Assembly: GCA_965199135.1 (NCBI GenBank)
Contig: OZ240685.1
Coordinates: 1,426,001-1,490,000, forward strand
From: EB88 sp965199135
GTDB taxonomy: Bacteria > Acidobacteriota > Terriglobia > Terriglobales > Acidobacteriaceae
Length of the DNA: 64,000 nt
Direction: 5' to 3'
The translations under genes and the position numbers were made by a program. The notes under the pieces are model-generated. The model was given only the letters and a program-made list of their open reading frames with translations. It searched no databases and had not been told where the DNA came from. This document shows, in pieces, positions 53,508 to 62,293 of this stretch; the stretch's first letter is position 1, and each line of letters opens with the position of its first letter.

Positions 53508-53536
53508 GCGGGAGCCGCAGAGATCACGGCTCCCGC
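53508..53536 (+). terminator. Hairpin after the lipoprotein gene
   Basis: GCGGGAGCCG pairs with CGGCTCCCGC around a 9-base loop, 10 bases after the stop. No T-run follows. It separates the lipoprotein from the glycine cleavage operon. Confidence 0.6.
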
Positions 53537-53612
53537 CAGGCTGCCGGGGCACGTGCCTAACATGGTACCGTTAAGGCGTGAGGGGTTCCCCAAACCCCAC
53601 GTGAGGAACCGC

Positions 53613-54788
53613 GTGCCCGCCACAGAGACTGCTCTTCGCAAGACCTCCCTCAACAGCATTCACAGAGCCCATGGCGCCAAGATGGTCGACTTCGGCGGAT
53701 GGGACATGCCGGTCGAGTATTCCGGCATCACGGCCGAGCACATGGCGGTGCGCACCGGCGTCGGCCTCTTCGATGTCAGCCACATGGGCGACATCCAGCT
53801 GCGCGGGCCGCAGTCGCTCGATGCGGTGCAGCAGTTCTCGATGAACGACGCGTCGAAGCTCCAGGTAGGGCAGGCGCAGTACTCGGCGATGCTGTACCCG
53901 CAGGGCACCTTTGTCGATGACATCATCGTGCACAAGCTTTCCGACAATGACTATCTTGTCGTGATCAATGCGGGCACCCGTGAGAAGGATCTCGGGTGGA
54001 TCCGCCAACAGTCGCAGCCGTTTAAATGCCACGTGTCGAACTACTCCGACCTGTACACGCAGCTGGCGATCCAGGGGCCACGTGCGGTCGATGTGCTGCA
54101 GCGGCTGACCGACCTGCCGCTTGCCGAGATCAAGAACTACTGGTTCCGCTGGGGCAAGGTGTGCGGTCTCTACAACACCATGGTCGCGCGTACCGGCTAC
54201 ACCGGCGAGGACGGCTTTGAGATCTACATCCCCTCTGATGAGGCGACCAGCGCACGCGTATGGAACGAAATTCTCGAAGCCGGGAAAGAGTTCGGCATCG
54301 TGCCCTGCGGGCTTGGCGCGCGGAATACGCTGCGACTCGAGTCAGCAATGGCGCTTTACGGCCACGAGATCTCGGACACCATCAACGTCTACGAGGCAGG
54401 GCTTGGCCGCTACGCGAAGCTCGACAAGGGCACGGCGTTTACCGGCAGCGAGGCGCTGCGCAAGGTTGTTGCGTCCGGCGGTCCGACGCGCCGTCTGGTG
54501 GGCCTCGAGATGATCGATCGCGGCATCGCGCGCGATGGCTACCGGCTCTTCGACGACGCTGGCAAGCAGATCGGTGAAGTGACCAGCGGCTCGCCCGCCC
54601 CTTTCTTGAAGAAGAACATCGCGCTTGCCTACCTCCCCACGGAGTATGCCGAGACCGTCGAGCCCCGCGCTGTTTTTGTGGAGATACGCGGCACAATGGT
54701 CAAGGCGCAGACCACGCCGATCCCGTTCTACAAGCGCGCGAAGAAAGTCCCCGCGACCGCGACATTGCCCGTGCAAGGAGAACCATGA
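53613..54788 (+). CDS. gcvT: Aminomethyltransferase (glycine cleavage T protein)
   Basis: A 391-residue tetrahydrofolate-dependent enzyme that releases ammonia and one-carbon units from the H-protein aminomethyl group. Signature blocks are HRAHGAKMVDFGGWDMPVEYSGITAEHMAVRTGVGLFDVSHMGDI, YTGEDGFEIYIPSDEATSARVWNEIL, LGARNTLRLESAMALYGHEI and GEVTSGSPAPFLKKNIALAYLP. I chose the GTG at 53613 with GAGGA 6 bases upstream. First gene of the gcvTHPAPB operon; its stop overlaps the start of gcvH (ATGA). Confidence 0.96.
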   Translation: MPATETALRKTSLNSIHRAHGAKMVDFGGWDMPVEYSGITAEHMAVRTGVGLFDVSHMGDIQLRGPQSLDAVQQFSMNDASKLQVGQAQYSAMLYPQGTFVDDIIVHKLSDNDYLVVINAGTREKDLGWIRQQSQPFKCHVSNYSDLYTQLAIQGPRAVDVLQRLTDLPLAEIKNYWFRWGKVCGLYNTMVARTGYTGEDGFEIYIPSDEATSARVWNEILEAGKEFGIVPCGLGARNTLRLESAMALYGHEISDTINVYEAGLGRYAKLDKGTAFTGSEALRKVVASGGPTRRLVGLEMIDRGIARDGYRLFDDAGKQIGEVTSGSPAPFLKKNIALAYLPTEYAETVEPRAVFVEIRGTMVKAQTTPIPFYKRAKKVPATATLPVQGEP

Positions 54789-55174
54789 GCTATCCCGCAG
54801 AGTTTCGCTACACCCGTGAGCATGAGTGGATCCACATCGAAAATGGCTGTGGCAAGGTCGGCATCACCGATCACGCACAGTCCACGCTTGGCGACATCGT
54901 TTTCGTCGAAGTGCCGAAGGTGGGCACCCAGGTCCAGAAGGGCAAGGTCTTTGGCTCGGTTGAGTCCGTCAAGGCTGTCTCGGACCTTTACTCGCCGGTG
55001 ACCGGGGAGATCGCGGCTGTCAACGAAGATCTCGGCGCGTCGCCTGAGCAGGTCAACACGGATGCCCACGGAACCTGGATTATGCAGGTCAAACTAAGCG
55101 ATCCTCAGGAGGTCGACGGGCTCCTGTCTGCTGCCGACTATGAGAAGTTTGTCTCCGAAGAGACCGGCCACTAA
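54785..55174 (+). CDS. gcvH: Glycine cleavage system H protein
   Basis: A 129-residue lipoyl carrier. The lipoylated lysine is Lys63 in GSVESVKAVSDLYSPVTGEI, and the REHEWIHIE start is typical. It shuttles the aminomethyl group between P and T proteins. It overlaps gcvT by 4 bases (translational coupling) and precedes gcvPA by 20 bases. Confidence 0.98.
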   Translation: MSYPAEFRYTREHEWIHIENGCGKVGITDHAQSTLGDIVFVEVPKVGTQVQKGKVFGSVESVKAVSDLYSPVTGEIAAVNEDLGASPEQVNTDAHGTWIMQVKLSDPQEVDGLLSAADYEKFVSEETGH

Positions 55175-55194
55175 GTTCCTGTAAGGAAACCTCT

Positions 55195-56562
55195 ATGCGC
55201 TACCTACCGAAGTCCGACGCCGAGCGCGCCGCCATGCTCCAGGAGATCGGCGCCTCCGGCATCGACTCGCTGTTTGCCACGATCCCCGAGCCTTTTCGCC
55301 TGACGAGCGATCTCGACATTCCCCGCCAGATGGGTGAGTCCGAGATCATCGACTACTTCCGCAAGGCTGCCGGCCACAACGCCGTAGGCTATGCAAGTTT
55401 CCTTGGCGCGGGCGCCTACCGCCACTACCGGCCGGTCATCATCGACTCGCTGGTGCAGCGCGGCGAGTTTCTGACGTCGTACACGCCCTACCAGGCCGAG
55501 ATCACGCAGGGCACCCTGCAGGCGATCTTTGAGTTCCAGACGATGATCTGCGAGCTTACCGGCATGGACATCGCGAATGCGTCGATGTACGACGGCTCAA
55601 CCGGTGCTGCGGAGGCCGCGATGATGGCCATTCGCGTTACCGGCCGCGACCACGTGATCGTTGCGCGTACCGTGCACCCGGAGTACCGCGAGGTGATGCA
55701 CACCTACGCGCAACACCAGGGTACTCGCCAGACCGAAGTTACCTACGGTGCCGACGGCAGCGAGTACGCCGGCCGTGTCGATCTCCGTGCACTTGCCGAG
55801 GCGGTCACCACCGAGACCGCGTGCGTGCTGGTGCAATCGCCCAACTTCTTTGGCGTGGTCGAGGACATTCCCGCGATCGCCGAGATCGTGCACGCGAAGG
55901 GTGCTCTGCTGGTCGTCTCGATCGCCGAGGCGGTTTCTCTCGGCGCAGTCCGTCCGCCGGTCGAGGCGGACATCGTCTCGCTCGAAGCGCAGAGTTACGG
56001 CGTTGCGCTGTCGTATGGCGGCCCCTACTGCGGTGTGCTTGCGGCGAAAGAGAAGTATCTTCGCCAGATGCCAGGCCGGCTGGTCGGCGAGTCGCGCGAC
56101 AAGGATGGCAACCGAGGCTTCGTGCTGACGCTCTCGACGCGCGAGCAACACATCCGCCGCGAAAAGGCGACTTCCAACATCTGCACCAACCAGGCGCTGG
56201 TCGCGCTGATGGCGACGATCTTCCTCACCGTGTACGGACGCGAGGGGATCCGTGATCTCGCTCTGCATAACCTCGCGAAAGCGCACTACGCGTCGAACCT
56301 TCTGGCGAGCGCGGGCAGGCTGCTCTTCCGCAACAGCCCGCGCTTCCACGAGTTCGTGCTCGAGACCGACGAAGCGCCGGATGAACTGAATGCCCGACTG
56401 CTCGATCGCAAGATCATCGGCGGCCTCGACCTGCGCAAGTGGTACCCGGAGCTTGCGAACGCGACGCTCTGGTGCGCCACCGAGCTGACTACCCGCGAAC
56501 AGATGGAGCAGGCAGCGGCAGCGCTGGCCGCTGCACCGGCAATGGCCGGGACCGCTCGCTAA
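55195..56562 (+). CDS. gcvPA: Glycine dehydrogenase (decarboxylating) subunit 1
   Basis: A 455-residue first half of the PLP-dependent P protein. Diagnostic blocks are MRYLPKSDAERAAMLQEIGASGIDSLFATIPE, SFLGAGAYRHYRPVIIDSLVQRGEFLTSYTPYQAEITQGTLQAIFEFQTMICELTGMDIANASMYDGSTGAAEA-type region, and a C-terminal CATELTTREQMEQ. Two-subunit P protein is the form of many bacteria and archaea, as opposed to the single-chain E. coli type. Follows gcvH directly. Confidence 0.97.
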   Translation: MRYLPKSDAERAAMLQEIGASGIDSLFATIPEPFRLTSDLDIPRQMGESEIIDYFRKAAGHNAVGYASFLGAGAYRHYRPVIIDSLVQRGEFLTSYTPYQAEITQGTLQAIFEFQTMICELTGMDIANASMYDGSTGAAEAAMMAIRVTGRDHVIVARTVHPEYREVMHTYAQHQGTRQTEVTYGADGSEYAGRVDLRALAEAVTTETACVLVQSPNFFGVVEDIPAIAEIVHAKGALLVVSIAEAVSLGAVRPPVEADIVSLEAQSYGVALSYGGPYCGVLAAKEKYLRQMPGRLVGESRDKDGNRGFVLTLSTREQHIRREKATSNICTNQALVALMATIFLTVYGREGIRDLALHNLAKAHYASNLLASAGRLLFRNSPRFHEFVLETDEAPDELNARLLDRKIIGGLDLRKWYPELANATLWCATELTTREQMEQAAAALAAAPAMAGTAR

Positions 56563-56582
56563 CCGGCCGAAAGAGGATGACC

Positions 56583-58169
56583 ATGAGCACACCTGCTCTT
56601 GAACAAGAGATCGCGCCGCAGACGGCTGAGAAGTTTGTCGGGACCCCCAAAAAGGTCCGCGCGCACCAGACCCAGAACGAGGCACTGTCGTTTGAGAAGT
56701 CCTCGCCCGGCAAGCGCGCCTACAAGCTCGCGCCGCTTGATGTACCGGAAGTTGATGCAGCGGCGCTGCTCGGCAGCGCGGTCCGGACACACACCGCGGG
56801 CCTGCCGGAGTTGAGCGAGATCGAGATCATTCGCCACTTCACCCGCATGTCGACCTGGAACTATGCCATTGATCTCGGCATGTACCCGCTCGGCTCCTGC
56901 ACGATGAAGTACAACCCTCGCGTGAATGAAGTTGTGTCGCGCATTGAGGGCATCGCCGAAGCGCACCCGTACCAGCCCGAGTCGCTCTCACAGGGCTCGC
57001 TTTCGATTCTCAAGGACCTGGAGCACTGCCTGCTCGAGATCACCGGCATGGATGCGATCACGCTGCAACCAGCCGCGGGCGCCCATGGTGAGTTCACCGG
57101 GATCCTGCTTGTGCGCGCCTACCACCAGTCGAAGGGCAATGCCCGCAAAACGGTGATCATCCCGGACTCGGCGCATGGCACGAACCCGGCCACCGCTGCT
57201 GTTTGCGGCTACCAGGTCGTGAACCTCAAGTCGAATGCCGATGGCGGCGTCGATCTTGAGGCCCTGCGGGCGCTGGTCAACGAAGACACAGCCGCGATGA
57301 TGCTCACCAACCCTTCGACGATCGGCGTCTTCGAAAATGAGATCGCAGCAGTCGCCGAGATCCTTCATGAGAAGGGCGCACTGCTCTACATGGACGGCGC
57401 GAACATGAACGCGCTCGTAGGCAAGACCCGCCCCGGCGACTTCGGCGTGGACGTGATGCACCTGAACCTGCACAAGACCTTCTCGACCCCGCATGGTGGC
57501 GGCGGCCCGGGCTCTGGCCCGGTGGCGTGCAAGGCGATCCTCGAGCCATTCCTGCCGACACCAGTTGTCGAGACCGATGGGCAGGGCATCCACCACTTGG
57601 TCTTCGATCGACCCGAGTCGGTCGGCCGCGTGCGCATGTTCTATGGCAACTTCGGCATGTTCGTCCGGGCGCTGGCCTATATCCTCGCGAATGGTCCCGA
57701 TGGTCTCCGCCAAACGACCGAGGATGCGGTGCTGAACGCGAACTATATACGCGCCAAGCTTGAAGATCTCTATGAGCTGCCCTACAAGACGCCCTCGATG
57801 CACGAGGTGGTCTTCAGCGACAAGCGGCAGGCCAGGAACGGCATCAAGACCGGCGACATCGCCAAGCGGCTGATCGACTACGGCTTCCACCCATACACCA
57901 CGTCGTTCCCGTTGATCGTGCCCGGCGCGCTGATGATCGAGCCGACCGAGAGTGAGTCGCGCGAGGAACTCGATCTGTTCGTCGATGCCATGCGGCAGAT
58001 CGCGCGCGAAGCCGATGAGAATCCGGGGCTGATCCTCGCGGCGCCACACTCGACCCGGATCTCGCGCCTCGATGAAACGGCAGCGGCCCGCAAGCCGATC
58101 CTGCGCTGGAAGGCCCCACCGGCCTCGACGCCACTCACGCCCGACAACAGTCCTGCGAAGGAGTGGTAA
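56583..58169 (+). CDS. gcvPB: Glycine dehydrogenase (decarboxylating) subunit 2
   Basis: A 528-residue second half of the P protein. The PLP lysine lies in HLNLHKTFSTPHGGGGPGSGPVAC. Other marks are SSPGKRAYKLAPLDVPE, MYPLGSCTMKYNPRVNE, PAAGAHGEFTGILLVRAYH and PDSAHGTNPATAAVCGY. Two ATG codons are possible at 56577 and 56583; the latter has AGAGGA at good distance. It ends at a stop immediately followed by the GTG of the next small gene. Confidence 0.96.
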   Translation: MSTPALEQEIAPQTAEKFVGTPKKVRAHQTQNEALSFEKSSPGKRAYKLAPLDVPEVDAAALLGSAVRTHTAGLPELSEIEIIRHFTRMSTWNYAIDLGMYPLGSCTMKYNPRVNEVVSRIEGIAEAHPYQPESLSQGSLSILKDLEHCLLEITGMDAITLQPAAGAHGEFTGILLVRAYHQSKGNARKTVIIPDSAHGTNPATAAVCGYQVVNLKSNADGGVDLEALRALVNEDTAAMMLTNPSTIGVFENEIAAVAEILHEKGALLYMDGANMNALVGKTRPGDFGVDVMHLNLHKTFSTPHGGGGPGSGPVACKAILEPFLPTPVVETDGQGIHHLVFDRPESVGRVRMFYGNFGMFVRALAYILANGPDGLRQTTEDAVLNANYIRAKLEDLYELPYKTPSMHEVVFSDKRQARNGIKTGDIAKRLIDYGFHPYTTSFPLIVPGALMIEPTESESREELDLFVDAMRQIAREADENPGLILAAPHSTRISRLDETAAARKPILRWKAPPASTPLTPDNSPAKEW

Positions 58170-58433
58170 GTGGCGCGCACCGTATTCGAAGAACGCCGTG
58201 ATGAGCTGGAACGGTACGAGTTCATGATGGGGCAGGAGCGGGGCCGGCTGGCAGTCTCGCTCGATGTGCTCACAGACGCCTTGATCATGATCGGGCAGCA
58301 CGGCGTGTACTGTGTTTCGAACCGCAATCCGTCAAAGCCCGCGCTCGACCTGCAGGCTGTACTCGCTGGCATCGAGGGCGCAAAGGAACTCATCCAGTCG
58401 ACGATGGCGCTGCTCGAGAAGCCAGCGGAGTAA
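58170..58433 (+). CDS. Small conserved helical protein coupled to gcvPB
   Basis: An 87-residue all-helical protein (ARTVFEERRDELERYEFMMGQERGRLAVSLDVLTDALIMIGQHGVYCVSNRNPSKPALDLQAVLAGIEGAKELIQSTMALL) without a signal peptide. The start is a GTG directly after the TAA of gcvPB, with AAGGAG 7 bases upstream inside gcvPB, so translation is coupled. I do not know the family. Position suggests a link to glycine cleavage or simple hitch-hiking in the operon. Confidence 0.65.
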   Translation: MARTVFEERRDELERYEFMMGQERGRLAVSLDVLTDALIMIGQHGVYCVSNRNPSKPALDLQAVLAGIEGAKELIQSTMALLEKPAE

Positions 58434-58466
58434 GGCTGGGCTGGCTGTAGTACTCTGGAGCAGAAC

Positions 58467-58543
58467 GCACCCGTAGCTCAGCTGGATAGAGCGTCCGCCT
58501 CCGAAGCGGAAGGTCGCAAGTTCGAATCTTGCCGGGTGCACCA
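58467..58543 (+). tRNA. tRNA-Arg (CCG)
   Basis: A 77-nt cloverleaf: acceptor GCACCCG/CGGGTGC, D arm AGCTCAGCTGGATAGAGC, anticodon loop CTCCGAA (CCG) on stem TCCGC/GCGGA, T loop GTTCGAAT, and encoded CCA. Reads CGG. Directly downstream of the glycine cleavage operon. Confidence 0.97.
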
Positions 58544-58787
58544 CCCTTCCTGTCTCGTCCTACTACAATGCGGAAGTAACCGAATCATCCCAAAGATTGC
58601 TGGATCGTGGGATCATGTCGAGCTACTATGATCAGGACTCGGGAGCGTACCACTGCATACCGGCACTGCGGACCCGTGTGCATCTGGGCCAAACAGGGAT
58701 GATTACGCGACCCCCCAGGCGCTGCTATGCGGGCTCACGCAGAACGATTGATTTCGGAATCTACTGGCAATCAGGTTTGACGAAGGC

Positions 58788-59777
58788 ATGGCCTTGAAAC
58801 GAAAGTTGAGCGCGGCGAGGCAGAGGCTCACCTCCGACCTCTTTCTTGGAACCTGCTGGATGATCGCCCATTGCCTGCCTTCTCGTTACTGGTATCCCAC
58901 CGTTCTCGCGATCTCCCGCTTTCTGGCGCGTAGCGCCCGTCGCTTTGCTCCCGCTGCCAACAATGCCTCCGAAGTTTCTCTTGTCCCGCGGCTGCTTCAC
59001 CGCTTTCTTGATCTCCTCGCGAAGCACAACCCCTACTTCCACATTCCGGTTGTGATCGAGGGTGAGGAGTTTCTGCGTACGTACGCGGCGCAGCCCGGCG
59101 GCTTCGTTTGTTGCTCGGCCCACATTCCCTTTGTGAAGCTCTTCCTTCCGCTCATTCGCAAGGTAGTTGGCGAAGAGCGCGAGATGCGTGTAATCGCCCG
59201 CGAACCAGTCGGCGATAACGAAGTGTCCGCATGGAATGATGCCTCCTGGAAAGCGATCCGCACCGATCACGCGGTGCTGCTCCATACCCGGTCGCTGCTT
59301 CGTCAGAACGGCTGCCTCCTGCTGGCGGTCGACAAGGAGCAGGGCGAATTCATTTCGTCCAACATCTTCCGCTTCGTCGGCAAGATGCAGTCGCGGATCC
59401 TGATGTGGTTTACGCAGCTTCAGCCGAACGGCGATATCCTGCTCCGCATCATGCTGCCGCCTGGACCGCAGTGCCGGAACGAAGAAGAGATTCGGGCGAA
59501 CCTAGACTTTGTATCGGAGAATGTCCGCCGCATCCTCGTTGGCGACAGCATGGAAGCCGCCAAGAATGCACGGATTCCGGCGGCGTACAGCCTTGACAGC
59601 GAACGCAGCCGCGAGATCCACCGGATCCAGCTGTACTCGAACCTGCAGCTTGAGGCCCGGATGAAACGGCTTCAGTCACTGCTTTCCGAGCGGGCCGAAA
59701 ACATCGCGCAGCGAGACTTGCTCGAAGAACGCCTGGCGCTGATGCAGATGGAGTTCGAGACCCGGACAGGCGTTTAG
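58788..59777 (+). CDS. Acyltransferase-like (LPLAT-related) protein
   Basis: A 329-residue protein. A hydrophobic aromatic N-terminus (LFLGTCWMIAHCLPSRYWYPTVLAISRFLA) resembles the membrane-associated part of lipid A/lysophospholipid acyltransferases. GFVCCSAHIPFVKLFLPLIRKV contains a His where those enzymes have their HxxxxD/E, but no Asp/Glu follows at +5, and a later LLLAVDKEQGEF looks like their second block. The C-terminal 120 residues are charged helices. The assignment is tentative; alternative is an unrelated membrane-associated protein. The RBS is weak. Confidence 0.5.
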   Translation: MALKRKLSAARQRLTSDLFLGTCWMIAHCLPSRYWYPTVLAISRFLARSARRFAPAANNASEVSLVPRLLHRFLDLLAKHNPYFHIPVVIEGEEFLRTYAAQPGGFVCCSAHIPFVKLFLPLIRKVVGEEREMRVIAREPVGDNEVSAWNDASWKAIRTDHAVLLHTRSLLRQNGCLLLAVDKEQGEFISSNIFRFVGKMQSRILMWFTQLQPNGDILLRIMLPPGPQCRNEEEIRANLDFVSENVRRILVGDSMEAAKNARIPAAYSLDSERSREIHRIQLYSNLQLEARMKRLQSLLSERAENIAQRDLLEERLALMQMEFETRTGV

Positions 59778-59803
59778 CCGGGTCTCGCCCAGAATCCACT
59801 TAG

Positions 59804-60274
59804 TTAGATGTGGCAGCTGACCGCGCCGCGCTTCTCCAGATACTTCTGGTGGTACTCCTCGGCCTTCCAGAAGGTCTCGGCCGGCAGGATCTGGGTCACG
59901 ATCGGCTTCCGAAAACGCTTCGCTGCCGTCAACTCCTCGATCACGGCCCTGGCGGTCGCTTCCTGCTCCGGGCTGTGAAAGAAGATCACGCTGCGATACT
60001 GGTTGCCCCAGTCCGGTCCCTGCCGGTTCAGCTGCGTCGGATCATGAAGCGCGAAGAACTCCTCGACGATCGTCCGGAAGCTGACCTGGGCGGGATCAAA
60101 CGTCAGTTCGACGACTTCGGCATGTCCGGTGCGATCCGTGCAGACATCCTTGTAGGTCGGGTTCTTCAGTGCGCCGCCCTCGTAACCAACCGCAGTGTCC
60201 AGCACGCCCGGGATCTGGCCAAACCGGACTTCCACTCCCCAGAAGCACCCTGCTCCAAACGTTGCCTTTTCCAT
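59804..60274 (-). CDS. msrA: Peptide-methionine (S)-S-oxide reductase
   Basis: A 156-residue repair enzyme that reduces methionine S-sulfoxide. The active-site motif GCFWG holds Cys10, the catalytic Glu is in the FYHxQ-like YKDVCTDRTGHAEVVELTFDPAQ region, and a likely resolving Cys154 is near the C-terminus (AVSCHI). No signal peptide, so cytoplasmic. It is 18 bases downstream of the DUF3050 gene on the same strand and probably forms an operon with it. Confidence 0.96.
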   Translation of the reverse strand: MEKATFGAGCFWGVEVRFGQIPGVLDTAVGYEGGALKNPTYKDVCTDRTGHAEVVELTFDPAQVSFRTIVEEFFALHDPTQLNRQGPDWGNQYRSVIFFHSPEQEATARAVIEELTAAKRFRKPIVTQILPAETFWKAEEYHQKYLEKRGAVSCHI

Positions 60275-60292
60275 GCGCTCTCCTTGTTGTTG

Positions 60293-61117
60293 TCAGATGT
60301 TGGATGAGCCACCGTGGCCTCGCGGTGCGGCCTGTTCCAGCCTGCCCAGGATTCCGTCCCAGAGCGCCAGTCGCGCTTCGAGGGCCAGTGCGGCCGAGTC
60401 TGCTGCCTCCTGCCAGTGATTCACGGTCGGACAAAGGGAGCGAATCATCTGGAGCGCCATCGGCCCATGCTCGTCCCCATCCATTTCTATGTGCCGCTCC
60501 AGGTAGTAGCGGAAAGGCGCGATCTGCCCGGGCAGCTCACGATCCAGCGCCCGGATGAACGTCGAGAACATGTCGGGGATCAGGTCTTCGCGGCCGAAGG
60601 CAAAGGCAGCAGCGATCCGGTGGGGCTGCCCGCTTTGGATAACAGAGAAGGTGGTCCAAACGAACTGTCTCGCTTCCTCAGGGACGTGTCGCAGGGCTGC
60701 GTCCACCGACACACCTGTTTTCAGCTGGCCGATCATCGCCTCGGCAGCCGCGGTGTCGGCGCCGCAGCTCTTCATGGCGCGGAGGTAGAGCTCGAAGTGG
60801 GAGAGAGCGTCTCCTTCATAGAGGTCGCTCTCCTCACCCAGGACGATCTCATTCACGAGGCGCCGGCTTGCGGCCTCGGCGGACGGCACCCAGGGAACCT
60901 CGATGCAGGTCAGCGCGCGCTGCAGGCTCTTGAGCAGCGACATGAAGTCCCAGACGGCGTACACATGGGACTCCATGAAAAGGCGGAGGGCAGGGAGCGT
61001 CCGGATCGAACGGTAGAGAGGATGGTTGGCGAGGCGGGACTGGAGCGGTCGAAGGGCCGCCAGCAGCGTTTCTTCCCCACTTGAACGAGTCTCAGGCGAC
61101 GCAGTCAGCATACCCAT
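60293..61117 (-). CDS. DUF3050 (heme-oxygenase-like fold) protein
   Basis: A 274-residue helical protein. The conserved DUF3050 pattern is visible: FMESHVYAVWDFMSLLKSLQRAL, NEIVLGEESDL, ALSHFELYLRAM, FAFGREDLIPDMFSTF and FRYYLERHIEMDGDEHGPMALQM. The several His/Glu/Asp residues in these helices match the metal-binding heme-oxygenase-like superfamily, in which some members are di-iron oxidases. The substrate is unknown. Upstream of msrA. Confidence 0.85.
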   Translation of the reverse strand: MGMLTASPETRSSGEETLLAALRPLQSRLANHPLYRSIRTLPALRLFMESHVYAVWDFMSLLKSLQRALTCIEVPWVPSAEAASRRLVNEIVLGEESDLYEGDALSHFELYLRAMKSCGADTAAAEAMIGQLKTGVSVDAALRHVPEEARQFVWTTFSVIQSGQPHRIAAAFAFGREDLIPDMFSTFIRALDRELPGQIAPFRYYLERHIEMDGDEHGPMALQMIRSLCPTVNHWQEAADSAALALEARLALWDGILGRLEQAAPRGHGGSSNI

Positions 61118-61185
61118 ACAGGATACGGGAGAACGCTGTGACGACTCGGAGGGCGAGAAACACTGCTTTGGCGCGCGCGAAAGCG

Positions 61186-61602
61186 TTAGGCCAGCTCGTA
61201 CCCGGCAAAGAAGAAGCCGATCTCGAAGGCAGCCGTGTCTTCAGCATCCGACCCGTGGATCGCATTCTCCTCGATCGAGGAAGCAAACTTTTTGCGGATC
61301 GTGCCTTCCTCCGCATTCGCCGGGTTGGTGGCGCCCATCAGCTTGCGCAGGTCGGCGATTGCATTGTCTTTTTCGAGGACCATCGGAAAGATCGCACCCG
61401 AGGACATGAACTCGGTGAGCGAGCCGAAGAAGGGCCGCGCAGCGTGCACGTGGTAGAAGCCCTCGGCCTGCTGCTTGGAGATGGAGATCTTCTTGATCGC
61501 GACCAGCTTGAAGCCGGCTTCCTGGATGGCTGCGAGGATGGCAGCAGTGTCGCCCTTACGAACGGCGTCGGGCTTGATGATGCTGAAGGTCCGCTGAGAC
61601 AC
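61186..61602 (-). CDS. ndk: Nucleoside diphosphate kinase
   Basis: A 138-residue enzyme equalising NTP pools. N-terminal RTFSIIKPDAVRKG is the family start, and the active His lies in ENAIHGSDAEDTA. The GTG start at 61602 has AGGAGA 9 bases upstream and gives the usual length. Single-gene unit. Confidence 0.97.
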   Translation of the reverse strand: MSQRTFSIIKPDAVRKGDTAAILAAIQEAGFKLVAIKKISISKQQAEGFYHVHAARPFFGSLTEFMSSGAIFPMVLEKDNAIADLRKLMGATNPANAEEGTIRKKFASSIEENAIHGSDAEDTAAFEIGFFFAGYELA

Positions 61603-61673
61603 GGGTGTGATTCTCCTGGATGGGTAAGTGGCGATGCGTCTTCGGGGGGAAGCGCGCGGGTGGGGACACAAAA

Positions 61674-61705
61674 GAATGGGTGCCGCGCAGTCGCGGCACC
61701 CATTC
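61674..61705 (-). terminator. Rho-independent terminator downstream of the 61726-62277 gene
   Basis: GAATGGGTGCCGCG pairs with CGCGGCACCCATTC around CAGT (14-bp perfect stem). On the minus strand TCTTTT follows, 20 bases after the stop of the unknown membrane protein. Confidence 0.88.
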
Positions 61706-61725
61706 CACTGTACAGAAGTTGTGGC

Positions 61726-62277
61726 TTAGACCGCCTGTTGCAGCTGTGGCAGAAGCGCGATATGGCTGGTCTCATACAGGGCCAGCAGTCGCTGCCGCAT
61801 CAGGTAGTACGCAGAGGCTGCTTCCTGCAGCTGGAAGGGAACCGAGATCCAGTGATGTCCGGTGATGATCTGGGACATCATGCCCCACTGGATCTGGCGC
61901 ACAGCCGAACGAAGGCGGAGGGCGTCGCGGCGCATGCGCTCAGCGACAATGATGCCTTCTTCTTCATTCCATTGCGTGGCGTGTGCAGCGATCGAGAGGA
62001 GGAGGTCTGCATTGGAGCGCATCCGTCGCAGGCCCATATCTCCGCCAAGAAGATGCCAGATCACTTCGGGCTCCATGGAGATCTGTCCACTCTGCGGCTC
62101 GAGATAGTCCTTTGCGACACACTGCAGGCCGTCTACGTCCAGCGGCTCCAGAGCAGCGAGGAGATCATCCCAGCAACGCCCATCGAGGCGAATGGTCGAT
62201 CTGCGGGCATAGAGTGCGGCACCGCAAAAGGCGAAGATGCATAGCAGAAACAGGAGAAAAGGGGCAGCTGTGTGCAT
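61726..62277 (-). CDS. Single-pass membrane protein of unknown function
   Basis: A 183-residue protein. One N-terminal membrane helix (PFLLFLLCIFAFCGAALYA) is followed by a soluble, mostly helical part (RRSTIRLDGRCWDDLLAALEPLDVDGLQCVAKDYLEPQ, ERMRRDALRLRSAVRQIQWGMMSQIITGHHWISVPFQL). I do not recognise it. The ATG at 62277 lies 17 bases after the stop of the upstream seven-helix protein, so the two are one operon. Confidence 0.7.
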   Translation of the reverse strand: MHTAAPFLLFLLCIFAFCGAALYARRSTIRLDGRCWDDLLAALEPLDVDGLQCVAKDYLEPQSGQISMEPEVIWHLLGGDMGLRRMRSNADLLLSIAAHATQWNEEEGIIVAERMRRDALRLRSAVRQIQWGMMSQIITGHHWISVPFQLQEAASAYYLMRQRLLALYETSHIALLPQLQQAV

Positions 62278-62293
62278 ACAGTCTTTGTAAACC

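Noticed and set aside
53537..53612. Glycine riboswitch before gcvT
   Set aside because: The leader between the lipoprotein terminator and gcvT is only about 75 bases and lacks the paired aptamer pattern.
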